Source: Actinomucor elegans
Lineage: Eukaryota; Mucoromycota; Mucoromycetes; Mucorales; Mucoraceae
Assembly: GCA_026027325.1 (NCBI GenBank)
Contig: JAMSLZ010000012.1
Location: 62,001 to 126,000 of the forward strand
DNA: 64,000 bases
Reading direction: 5' to 3'
The notes below the pieces were generated by a model, which saw only the letters and a program-made list of their open reading frames with translations, was not told where the DNA came from and searched no databases. The position numbers were made by a program, and so were the translations under genes. This document shows positions 1-10,458 of this stretch, piece by piece (position 1 is the stretch's first letter; every line of letters starts with the position of its first letter).

Positions 1-143
1 CTTGGCTACATACCTGTTTTTTTCTTTCTCGTAGAGCTGTTTGCAAACCAAGAATATCCTTTGTCCACGTTGGAATATGGACCAGGATATTCTTGGTTTG
101 CAAACAGCTCTACGAGAAAGAAAAAAACAGGTATGTAGCCAAG
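1..143. repeat. 60-base perfect inverted repeat (fold-back) at the window edge
   Basis: Bases 1-60 are the exact reverse complement of 84-143, with a 23-base spacer. A minus-strand frame of 99 codons (6-305) runs from outside the repeat through both arms, so its last part is only the arm read backwards. The unique part of that frame (about 144-305) looks protein-like but I do not recognise it. The fold-back may be a real hairpin or an assembly artefact at a contig end; the sequence alone cannot decide. Confidence 0.9.
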
Positions 144-527
144 ATGCTCCAACACATAAGTTTTTACATGCTGGATATCTTTTACAGGCTTAACCTCAGA
201 CCGGTGATACTTAGTCTTTTCCAACACTGGCCAATCTTTAGAAAGAAACTGCCAGTAAGTCGCCATAAGCAACGTAAACGCATCTACTATTTCTTTCGGA
301 AACATGTTTATTTAAGAATGCTGTAGTATAATAGGAGTTGTATGCTACCAAATGCTGTTGTTCACTCCCAGTCCTACAGTGTAGCCTTAGGCTCCTTAGT
401 TTCCATTCCCAGGGGGGCTGAAACTATTCAGGTCTCTGGACAAGATCATCCCTTTTGGCCCCCCCCCCCTCTCTACTACCTTGCTATGGAACGTATGTCT
501 ACCAGTGTGTGGTGAGATATCCCACTA

Positions 528-809
528 GGAGGTCATACAGATACTCGCAATTGTTGTACAATTACTCGTACAGGTTCTGGGTTAGTGGATGACCTTAGGT
601 ATTTACTCATGGGCATATTTTTGGCTGCTGTGATGTTCTCTGGATATGTGTACCCATTTAAATGGCTATTTCCAATTTTTAAAACGGCTAGAAATATTTG
701 GAATGCCGGAGACATATTGTATAACCACATTCTATTGCACCCGGTCATCCACTAACCCAGAACCTGTACGAGTAATTGTACAACAATTGCGAGTATCTGT
801 ATGACCTCC
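528..809. mobile_element. MITE-like element with 67-base perfect terminal inverted repeats
   Basis: Arms 528-594 and 743-809 are perfect reverse complements over 67 bases and enclose 148 bases of non-repeated sequence with no long reading frame. Long, identical arms and a small non-coding core are typical of a recently active non-autonomous DNA transposon. A TA lies just left of the first arm and another one base beyond the second, so a TA target duplication (Tc1/mariner style) is possible but not exact. Confidence 0.7.
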
Positions 810-1581
810 ATAACTACTTTACATAGAATAGTAATAGAAGTGGCCTGAATAGTTAACTTGTGTAATCGTGACTAGTTATATTTACTATATGTAACCACCA
901 CCCAGCCTATTAATAACAGAAGGCGGGCAGTGGTAGAATAAATCTCTGGCTTGTTTTCTGTCTCGTTAATTAAACACGTACCTAACTAATTACGAACATC
1001 TCAGGAAACATCTCAGCTGTTATAAAAAGTAAAGGTCAACAAACAAATTATTAATTTTTTTTTCCGTAATTTTTAGCAAGCTTAATTTTTTACTTTTTAA
1101 CTTTATACTTATATAAGTACTAATAAACTTTTGTTTGTTAAGAACAAAGCATATATCATCTGAAAGCCCTTCATTTCTTCTACAACTTTCTCTAAGTAAC
1201 ATGTTTGTTTTATAGAGTTATAAGCTGCTTATATGATGAAATATTCAAAATTGGAAAACATTGAAACCCTTTTTTCGCATACAGTAGATTAAAAAGACCT
1301 TTGATTGTTACTAAGAGACCATTTCTTTGGAAGTATAAATACAAGAGATACAAGCTAGATAGAAAAACTTAACTCAATTTGAATCAATAAAACCCCATAA
1401 AACGGTTCTAACTGATTCATTCGCTTTTTATTCAATTTTTACCGCAGTTGTAAAGGTGGTAGATAGAGATTTTGAAAGATAGAAATACTTTTAAAACTGT
1501 GGATAGTTTTTTATTATAGATCAAGAATTGATTAACTGGTCAAAAGGTGATAAAACGCATCTCTTATATACTTTTTCACGA

Positions 1582-1650
1582 TCGGCACTTAATTCTAAAT
1601 TCATATTACGATTTGCCAGGAACAAGGTTGGACTGCGTATAAAGAAGACC
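1582..1650 (+). repeat. Dispersed repeat, copy 1 (partner 11091-11160)
   Basis: About 70 bases match 11091-11160 in the same orientation at roughly 80 percent by eye, including the shared cores attctaaattcatatta and ggttggactg. It is probably a fragment of an old transposon. Confidence 0.6.
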
Positions 1651-2209
1651 AGGGATAATAACCAAATGAGCGGACCAAGATTAGCGGCGAGGAGTGTCGG
1701 GATCATTATATTCAAAGGTAATAGTATTGGATGTAATATTTGGTGTGAGAGATAGTATTTATCAATTAGCGTCTACTTGCTCAGAGTGATATATAAATAA
1801 AGATATTTTAACATAATCAAATACAGTCATTTACATTCTGGTTCTTGGTAATAATGCTTTATACACTTCTGCAGCTATATATAAGTAAGGATATCTATAC
1901 GATTTTCTAACTGTACAGTATTCTCTTATTAATATAATCATGAGCGTTTACAACAGTAGTAATGCGATTGTTATTGATAGCCGCGGCTGCATATGAGCGA
2001 CCAGGTACTAATGTCCCTGGCCGATATGGTTTCGATTCGTTAGCGGGAAAAGGCATGACTTTGTTGTAAACATGACTTGTTCAGTGTCCGTCACCAATCA
2101 GGTTAATGTTCGACAATGCTTATACTCAGCTTGTGCTTTGACAGCTTTGTAACGTCGGTTAAGAGATATATATGGAAATCAATGCTTAGTGCAACTAACC
2201 TTCATAAAC

Positions 2210-2397
2210 TATCTATCACCGAATATAAAGTCGTACTAGAATGGATTACTATAAATCCTTGTTAACTCCATGAGCACAGTCTTTGACTAACTCAATCGTC
2301 TATAATATCAAGTTAAATCCGAACTTCAATTTTGTATAAATAGCTCATCATTTTAATGCTTTAATAAATCAATTCGTTTTATCAGTCTGGTTATTTT
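2210..2397 (+). repeat. Dispersed repeat, copy 1 (partner 25403-25588), possible LTR remnant
   Basis: This aligns colinearly with 25403-25588, clearly over 165 bases at about 83 percent by eye, with shared cores such as ttaaatccgaacttca and ctttaataaatcaatt. It has a TATA-like tract (tataaata) and an AATAAA signal and no reading frame, as a solo LTR or other regulatory end of an element would. Which class it belongs to is inference. Confidence 0.65.
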
Positions 2398-2831
2398 TAC
2401 AGTCTTTATTATATTCGATATAACAGACTTGTTGTATATTAAAAATAAAGCGTGGCTCTGAGAGCATTTATCACATTATTTGCTTTCGCTTCGGAAACGT
2501 CTTGATTTACAAAAAATAAAATAAAAAAAATAAATAAATAAAGACACAAATATATGGACCAGGACAACTGCGTATAATATAATGAAGAAACCATACAAAA
2601 TGAGTCGATCGAACACGATCAATATTAACTCAAGTAAAAGAGGATTCCAGATTGACAAGACGAAGACTCTAGAGTCAGGCCAGATGACTGAGGAAAAGCC
2701 GACGGATATGTTAGGCCGGTGGTCAAAGAGACCGGCATCCACAACCATGGATGAGAGATTATGTTAATTGAGCAAGACCTCGTTATCTTCTCAACTGATG
2801 TTCAGTTTGGTGGGGGGTAATAGAGGTTTTG

Positions 2832-3062
2832 GGAGGTAATTAACATACAATCTTTAAAATGAGCATGTATCTGGATGATAATATGCGGTGTCAAGATACA
2901 AAACACTACACATATTTAAGATCTCAGCTCATCTAGTCTGGCATTCAGTAATAGTACAATATTTAATAGATCTCAGGCTGTGCAATATAGAGATCTTGGT
3001 CTTTTCTTTTACATCAATTATTATAGTCCCTTTTTGTAGTAGAAATCATTTTATATTCCATA
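2832..3062 (+). repeat. Dispersed repeat, copy 1 (partner 50138-50404)
   Basis: This aligns with 50138-50404 in the same orientation at about 75-80 percent by eye, sharing gtgcaatatagagatcttgg and ttttcttttacatcaat. The partner has about 34 extra bases near 50330. No coding capacity is evident. An inverted pair of agatct hexamers sits inside it. Confidence 0.65.
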
Positions 3063-4458
3063 TAACCCTCAGTGGATCAGCTCATACTATTTTTTCAAAC
3101 ATGAATGTTCTGGAAAGACACATTGAGAAATCTGGGGAACCGTAACTTCAAATATTCGGTATATATATTTTCTTTCATAGCTAATCAAGATATTTTTATC
3201 CCGGAGATAACCTTTTTAAATATTTATATATGAATGAAAGAATATAACGTATAATAGTATTGGACATTTCTTGTCAAAATAAAAGTGATTTTTTTGCAAG
3301 TGAATAGATAAAGAGTCGACTTTTACCTTCATCAGACTTAACCGACAATGTTCATTATTGATGGCATCAAATTAAAACGCGCTTGGTAGCATTCAATGAA
3401 CAATTCACCAAGACTATTCTGATGGCAAAAGATCAAGAATAATCTTTTAATATAGTATTATTTATTGATGTACCACTGCGTGCCAACAAAGAAACAATGT
3501 CAAGTATAATAGGCTTACGTGCGCCATACTATTCTAGAAGATGGACTACATGATACAAGTGTTGATCGCAACTATAGCAACAAACCTTATGGTTCATATA
3601 TCTAAGAATTATTCACACTGCCGTCGCATTGAGGTTTTAGAAAAGTATAAACAACCAGATGAATTGTCAATAGTACCCTAAGATAAAGCAAGAAGAATTT
3701 CAAAAAAGCTGAATACTACTTTGCATCAATACCATGAAAGAATGGGACCAAATAGGCATATTCAAATTTTCTTTTAAAATATAGACCATAACTTTTCAAT
3801 ATTCGCTGTATAAAGGCTAAATCATGAGCATATGCAATCGACAAATATTTCTACACATCAGTTGTTCGAACATCATTACATAAAATAAAGTAAAATAAAA
3901 ATACGATTGAGGTATTTGGTCTGCATAAGGGAGTCTGCTGGGGAGAGGTAACCGTTTATGCATTGACTTACAGAATTCCTCAATCGATCTCGGTTTAATG
4001 TCGCATTTTATTATTAGGACATATTTCATGTAAACTGCTTCATCTAATAGAGCATCTATTAACTAAAGTACAGCAAGTATATCATATTGAGTAGTAATCT
4101 ATTGCTTTTGATTGATTCAATCTAAATTTAATAATTTATAGATTCCCACGCCGATCTCTATCAAATGTCACATCTGGTTTATATACCATGTTCAGAAGGA
4201 AATCACTATATTTGTTTCAATTTTAATGTACTCCAGCGCAGTAGTTTTGATAGCACCAGAGTCGAGTATGTGTATGTGTGCATTTTTGTAAGTTAATCTG
4301 AAGGATAAAAGACCAGAGATATTTGTTGTTAAAAATAAATAGTCCACGTCTGGCGCTGTATGTCTAGGAAGAGAGTAAAAAAAAATGTACAGCGTTTTAT
4401 TATAATACATAGAAAAGAAAGGCGATGATTAGTTTAATCTTCTACGTTTGTTATCTAG

Positions 4459-6002
4459 TCAGGCAGCCTCTTCTTGGCTCTTTGCCTCTTCTTTGGGATC
4501 TTGGTAGTTCTCCAATTTCATATCATTTAAACCCAAATCTTCATTTGTTTCCCAACTACGTTCATATTCTTCAATGGTCATCTCTGGGTCTGGGTCAGGA
4601 GCATACAGGTTTTGAAGGTACGAGTTGGATAAAGGATCATCAATGATAAGGGTAACAGGCATCAACTTTCCGTCGGCGACAGTAGTCAAGTTGTTCAAGA
4701 AACGAGCCCATCTATCCTTGGCAGAATCAGTACCTGAATCACCTTCAATGAAAGGAGCACGATCGCGAAGTTCAGTGTGCACTTGTCTAAGCAAACCTTC
4801 GACTGTTGTGAAACGACCGCCCAAAGTACCTTGCGTCAATTCGAGATTGATTTCGGGAATACTCAAACCACAGGTCTCAGACTTGAGAATATCTCTGGAT
4901 AAATCCTCAGGATCCGTGATCTTGAGAGTGATACGCTTACCCTTTTCGGAAATAGGGCCACCGGCCTTGACTTCATTACTCTTGTAACCGCATTGTTCAC
5001 AGTTGGTAGCCATAATAACGACCTCTTTAAAATGAGGAATTTCCATAACGTGCATGTTGGTAGAACAAGGTGCATTACAACTAGGACAGTTGGCAGGGAA
5101 AGACATCACCTCAGGAAGACCTTTATCGTTCAACATTTCAGAAGCAGTGCCTACCTTGTGCAAGGCTTGAGCGGCAGCCATCTCGGCAGGAGTTTGTTGA
5201 TTTGTAGCTTGAAGACCAAGGAACTCTTGCTGTTCAGGTGTACGTGTGTACCATCTCAATTTGATTTGAGGATCATGGTTGGGAAGACACTTGTTCTCGA
5301 TATAAGAATTTCCGGATGGATCATCAAGTACAAGAGTGAAAGGGCTACCTTCCTTGTATTGGTTCATAGTGGCGATGATTTCCTCAATTCTGTTATAGAC
5401 AGCTTCATCGGTGATCTTGCGTACAGGTTGGCCAGCAGCCAAATCTTCAATGGCGTTTTGAACTAAACCTTCAACGGTGGTGAGCAAACCACGGTTGTTG
5501 TTAGCCGGGATCTCTAAATCAAGCTCTTCAAACTTGACAGAACAGAAATCAGACTTTACTAATTGACGGTTCATATCCTAATTTTTTTTTAAAAAAAAAG
5601 AGAGTTAGATTTGCCCTCTTTGTCTATACTGATATGCTTACATCTTTGCTCTTGACACTTAAGCTGATGGTATGACCTCTTTCGTTAAAGACGCCGGCAC
5701 TTTGAAGTTCGTTATTACGGAAACCACAGTGAGGACATTCAAAAGCCATAATGATGATTTCTCTAAAAGAATATGTGTAAGTTGGTTTAACATAAGGTCC
5801 ATATCTATACATACTTGAAGTGAGGGATCTTGGAAAGAAGGATTCTAGTCGTACCCTATGTTACATATAAAGTCAATCATCCTTCACTTTAGACAAACAT
5901 TTGCTCTTCTGTTCAGCTTACGTTTTCGTTACATTTCATACATAAACTCTCGATTTCAGTAGGCTTACTATCGCTGAGGTCAACAAAGATTGGTTCAGAC
6001 AT
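4459..6002 (-). CDS. ZPR1: Zinc-finger protein ZPR1
   Basis: Four exons (5922-6002, 5815-5855, 5642-5762, 4459-5577) give 453 residues, the usual ZPR1 length. Two C4 zinc fingers are visible: Cys21/24 with Cys50/53, and Cys245/248 with Cys274/277. Each is followed by the family's ZPR1 alpha/beta domain, so the protein is the standard duplicated ZnF-ZPR1 tandem. In other eukaryotes ZPR1 binds eEF1A and assists its folding, and links growth signals to the nucleus. The chosen start opens with MSEPIFVDL and splits the first zinc finger across exons 1-3; a later ATG in exon 4 would lose it. Introns are 59, 52 and 64 bases with standard borders. A 29-base A run lies about 45 bases upstream of the start codon. 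No defect is seen. Confidence 0.95.
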
Positions 6003-6043
6003 CTTTTCTTGAATAGACAAGTATCTTGGAAAGAGAGAGAAAG

Positions 6044-6077
<34 letters not shown>

Positions 6078-6442
6078 TTTTATTCAAAGAAAAATAAAAG
6101 GTTTTGTTACAGAAGGACCGAGAATGAAATAAAACTGAAAAGCGGTCACAATTCATGGAATAGGTCCAATGGTCATGGTTATTGATTACTAAAATGTTTG
6201 AGCAAAGGAATTACTGTTTGAATCGACTACCATTGATATAATCAACTTGAAATTAAGCGTATTTTTGCATAGCAATTAACATTATTTTTGGTGTGCGCCA
6301 ATATTTGAATGTACATTAGCATACATTCATGCATCGTCTCGGAACATCATTGAGTGAATGCAACATTGGATGATATTTATTAAGTGTATTTTACAAATAA
6401 AACCTCTAGACAGTTTTCGATCTCTAACAAAAAAAAGAAGAA

Positions 6443-7761
6443 TTAATCTTTCTTAGGTGCTTTGCCCAACAAAGCATGGTTGATATCGATTGAAGGTAGT
6501 TTTGAGAAAGCGGCACGTCGAGATTCCTGTTGCAAAGCAGCACTGGAAATGAAAAAAAAAAAAAAAAAAAAAAAAGAATTAGAAACTGAATCATCCCAGT
6601 ATAATTAATACATACTCTATAATGACAAGAGCAGCCATGGATTCTACAATAGGTACAGCACGAGACACTACACAGGGATCATGACGGCCTTTGGCAGCCA
6701 AGATACCAGTGATACCATCGTAGTTGGCTGTGGTTTGATCCTGAGAGATTGTAGCAGCAGGTTTAAAGGCAACGCGGAAGTAAATGTTTTCACCATTACT
6801 GATACCACCTTGAACACCTCCAGAGTTATTTGTCGCTGTACCAATGGAACCATCTTCTCTTTGCACAAAGGGATCATTATGGTCATGACCAGCCATTTTT
6901 GTACCGTTGAATCCAGAACCAAACTCGAAACCTTTGGTGGCAGGGATAGATAACATGGCATGAGCCAAGACAGCCTCCAACTTGTCAAAACAAGGCTCAC
7001 CCAAACCCACAGGACACTTACGAATAACACAGGTGACAGTACCACCTACTGAATCTCTCTCATGCGACTTTTCAGCAATCAGTTTTTTCATGGCTTCAGC
7101 TGTAGGAGGGTGAGGACAACGTGAGATGTCGGCATCCACTTGTTCACGTGTCAAGGTATTCATAAACTCAATGACATCTGGTTCGGCAGTATCAGAGTTT
7201 TCAAGTTCACGAATGAAAGGCATTGCTACTTTGCCAACGCTGGAAGCAAAAGCGACAATCTCAACACCATAAGCTAAACGCAAATACTTTTCGGCAATGG
7301 CACCAGCAGCCACACGGCCAATGGTTTCACGGGCAGAGGCTCTTCCACCACCACTGGAGGCCTTGAGGCCATATTTTTGGAGATAGGTATAATCGGCGTG
7401 CGATGGACGAGGGAAAATGTCAGTGTCGCTGTAATCGTGAGGTCTTTGATCCAAATTGGGCACTTGAATACCGATGGGTGTGCCGAGAGTAACACCAAAC
7501 TCTGTACCAGACATGATGGTGACCTTGTCCTTTTCATCACGCTATGAATCAAATTAGTATTATACTATAGAACTGATCGCTTATATACGTTACTGGAGTT
7601 GTTAACTTGTTTTGACCAGGTCGTCTGCGAGATAATTGAGGTTGGATATCAGCTTCAGTCAGCTCCATACCAGGAGGCACACCATCGATAATAGCGCCGA
7701 CGCCTTTACAGTGAGATTCACCATAGGTTGTAACACGGAACAGTTTGCCAAAAGAACTCAT
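6443..7761 (-). CDS. ARO2: Chorismate synthase
   Basis: Three exons (7594-7761, 6616-7541, 6443-6542) encode 397 residues. The enzyme removes phosphate from EPSP to make chorismate, the last shared step towards aromatic amino acids, and needs reduced FMN. Family signatures are clear: [13 protein letters not shown] at the N-terminus, [37 protein letters not shown], and GFEFGSGF near the middle. Fungal enzymes are usually bifunctional with a flavin reductase activity in the same fold; that is family knowledge. The first intron was placed so that exon 1 ends in TTP and exon 2 starts RDEKDKV, which restores the conserved block. The gene is in tandem with ZPR1, with 440 bases between its stop and the ZPR1 start. 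No lesions. Confidence 0.96.
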
Positions 7762-8073
7762 ATTTGATATGTATAAAGAAAAAGGAAAGGATTTGCTAAA
7801 AAAAAAAAAAAAAAAAAAAGAAAAAACCTAAAGTCAACATAATGCCCTTAATCAAATAGCAGTCCAGTTGACTCATTCTGCGCTGGATTCACGCTGTTGG
7901 CTGTGGTCCTTAAAAAAAAAAAAGTTTTTTGCAAGTCAATATCAAGTAATCCGTAGTAAGTGTATATATATTTTATTTAATTCATATGATTATGTACTGG
8001 TAAAAAAAAAGTAAGTATGTGCAAGAGATATGTGTATATAAGAATGTAATTCAAAGGAATGATAAAGATAAGC
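7762..8073. other. Short intergenic stretch
   Basis: Contains several A runs (20 bases near 7800-7819) and AT-rich sequence upstream of chorismate synthase. No gene or clear regulatory site is visible. Confidence 0.6.
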
Positions 8074-8471
8074 TTAAGCTTCAGCACGAACAAAGCCAAA
8101 AGTAGACTTTACATCTCGTACTACTTTAGAATTGGTCGCATAAGCACCGTATTGACGCACATGTTCTTCAACGCCATGGATAGATTTTTGGATTAAAGGC
8201 AATACATATTCTTGTGTCAATTGTAAGATATTGGTTGCTTTTTGTAATGGAGCCAAGTCAGGTTTTAAAACTTCAGTACGCACAATTTCATACTCGTTGC
8301 TTGCGAAAGTACTAGAGGATCAAACACAACATGGACAGAACTAGGCAGGTTGTTCACAACCTGGTGATCTTTGACATAAGCAGCAGCAGCATCTAAACGG
8401 TGAATCAAATCGGCGGTCAGCTCATTTATACGTTGATTAGCTTTAGTTTGTGTAGTATCCTTATAGCCTTT
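8074..8471 (-). pseudogene. Frameshifted, 5'-truncated remnant of an unrecognised gene
   Basis: Two overlapping minus-strand frames read as one protein separated by a frame change near 8305-8315. The upstream part begins after a stop at 8472-8474 and includes ELTADLIHRLDAAAAYV; the downstream part includes SNEYEIVRTEVLKPDLAPL and ends FGFVRAEA at a TAA. The product would be a helical protein with no membrane segment; I do not recognise the family. Its 5' end runs straight into the repeat motif at 8500-8569, so the start is missing. A sequencing error could explain the frameshift but not the missing start. Confidence 0.6.
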
Positions 8472-8499
8472 TCAGTGAGAAACAGCTCTGCAAACGCGT

Positions 8500-8569
8500 G
8501 TTGGCTTTTTGTAAAGATGAGATTGATAATGAATAAGTTATTATTCATACAATAGTCTATTCTATAACA
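8500..8569 (+). repeat. Inverted-repeat arm A1 of the AT-rich block
   Basis: Bases 8528-8569 match the reverse complement of 10156-10197 at 41 of 42 positions. The stretch 8508-8562 is also similar, in direct orientation, to 11920-11970. It marks the left boundary of the repeat block and abuts the 5' end of the damaged gene at 8074-8471. Confidence 0.75.
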
Positions 8570-8930
8570 GTACATATAGTACATAATAATGACATAAAGT
8601 CTTTTGAAATAAAATTTATAAAAGATAATAATCCTTTCTTTAAATATAAAGTTAAAAGAAGGAGAAATAAATCTGTATCAAGAAAAATAAAAAATCAAAA
8701 AAATTAGAAATTAATACGAACATAGATTCTGAAAAATACAAATCGCTTTAATGAACTTTCCGATGAAAACGCTTCATGCAATAGTAATTGTTCAAAAAAT
8801 AATGATGAAAGAAATTATACATAAATCAAGGCAAAAAATGAATCTCATATGGAAAATAATGTAAATATTGAAAAAGATAATGGTGAAAATGGTAATTTTT
8901 TAAATCTAAAAATAAAAATTGTACTTTTGA

Positions 8931-9146
8931 ATAGATAAAAAGGACACTTACTGTAATATATGTGTTAATTATGTTCGAAATTGTGTAAAATGTGATAAAG
9001 AATTTGCTAGTGAAATAACTATCTTAGATATATGCGATAATTGTGAATATACAGATAATGAATCAACTAATTTTGCATCTAATGATAATATATCTAAAAA
9101 TAATGTAACAAACTACATTGATTCAACCAATACAAAATATAAATAG
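8931..9146 (+). pseudogene. Cysteine-rich coding relic inside the repeat block
   Basis: An open stretch without a start codon follows a TGA at 8928 and runs about 70 codons to a TAG. It has a CxxC-like series (YCNICVNYVRNCVKC, then ICDNC), which resembles a zinc-binding module. Around it, 8570-9540 is over 75 percent A+T by eye and full of stops. Composition differs strongly from the host genes nearby. I read it as a fragment of an unknown mobile-element or captured protein. Confidence 0.35.
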
Positions 9147-9539
9147 AAAAGATATAATAAAAGAAGATATTGTTAATGAAATCTCAAAGCTATTAGAAAT
9201 AGCAAACATTTACTATAAATACTCTTAAAGAATATTTGATTTGGTGAATAAAGAAAATCCTAAAAAAGTTTTTAATAAATTAATAAAATCACAAATAATG
9301 TAAGCGACTTAATAAAATACCAGAAGATTTTAATAATATAATTACTAATATAATAAATATTTTGGATAAAATATATATAATTATTTATGTTTAAGATGGA
9401 TAATGTACTTTGAAATTTTGTAAATAAGAATTTATCAGTTATCTTCCTCATTAACCCAGCAGAATTACTGCAATCGCCAGCAAAAGGAGATTCTCGTACT
9501 TGAACCGCAGAAGCAAAGCAATGCTGATTTAACACACTG

Positions 9540-10110
9540 TTATATATAAAAAAAATATGTGAATAAAAAGGCTGTTGAGCAATAAATTGCAAATGTCCCA
9601 TACCTGAACTCAGATTCATTTTCTAAATCAATAGAAACATCACTTCTTTCAGCTTCGTTGTGATAAAATACATTACCTGTTAAACCAGAGACAGACATAG
9701 AAGCGGTAGAGATGGAAGCTTTACTCTTTAAACCGTTGTTCTTGTTTTTCAATACTGCAGTAATCAAAACCTTTGCATAAATGCAAATCGATATGATCTC
9801 ATCCAAAGCCTTCTTTTCCAAGATAAGACAGTAGCGTTCTTGAATGCTAGTATCAATTTTGGCGATATCTTTGAACGACATATTGTCAACGTATTCACTA
9901 GTATTCTTCAATTCCTTAATCATTGTCTGCACGACATCTCTTGCTGTCATGCGCAACTGATTATTGACATACCGTCAGCATATTCACCAGTTTTTTCAAG
10001 CTCTTGATCATCGTTTTCACGACATCTCTTGCTGCCATACGCAACTGGTTATAGAGGTCATTGACTTCCTCATCACCTACAGTTGCGTTCCGCTTTCGCT
10101 CTTCCAGCTG
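9540..10110 (-). pseudogene. Relic of an unknown protein with an internal tandem duplication
   Basis: The minus strand carries two neighbouring copies of a segment reading NQLRMxARDVVxTMIKxLK, at about 9968-10051 and 9879-9963, in different frames; the DNA copies are about 75 percent identical. Downstream of the second copy the frame stays open for 139 codons and ends in a hydrophobic stretch. A possible splice acceptor (ttaccgcag) precedes the first copy. The frame change between copies means no full protein is made as the sequence stands. Family not recognised. The piece lies between arms A1 (8528-8569) and A2 (10156-10197), so it may be a gene fragment carried by an element. Confidence 0.5.
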
Positions 10111-10155
10111 CGGTAAAATTAAGATAAAAGCAGGTAGTAAGTCGATTATAACTTG

Positions 10156-10197
10156 TGTTATAGAATAGACTATTGTATCAATAATAACTTATTCATT
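10156..10197 (-). repeat. Inverted-repeat arm A2
   Basis: Reverse complement of 8528-8569 with one mismatch over 42 bases. Sequence to its right (cattgaggaac...) differs from that inside the other copies, so this copy looks truncated. Confidence 0.75.
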
Positions 10198-10458
10198 GAG
10201 GAACAAACTACTCCACTACAATGTATCATGGATTTTCACAACCCAAGAAAATCAAGATACAACACCACAGTCCAGAAGGTTGCACTTTGCTTACTTTCAC
10301 TGACCATTTTTATATTAGTGATACAGTAACTTTTATAATGATACAATAAATTATTATTATGAAAGATTTTAAATTGATATAAAAAAAAAACTTTATATTT
10401 TATAATATGTTTATATATCTTCGGAATTACCAAAATATAATAAAGATAGTGACTAATC

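Larger units (their letters stand above)
810..4458. other. Gene-poor AT-rich stretch with dispersed repeats
   Basis: No reading frame here looks like a host gene; those present are under 100 codons and unrecognisable. The stretch contains one copy each of three dispersed repeats listed separately (1582-1650, 2210-2397, 2832-3062). A short motif near 3995-4020 (tttaatgtcgcat) recurs in degenerate form elsewhere in the window. Confidence 0.6.
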
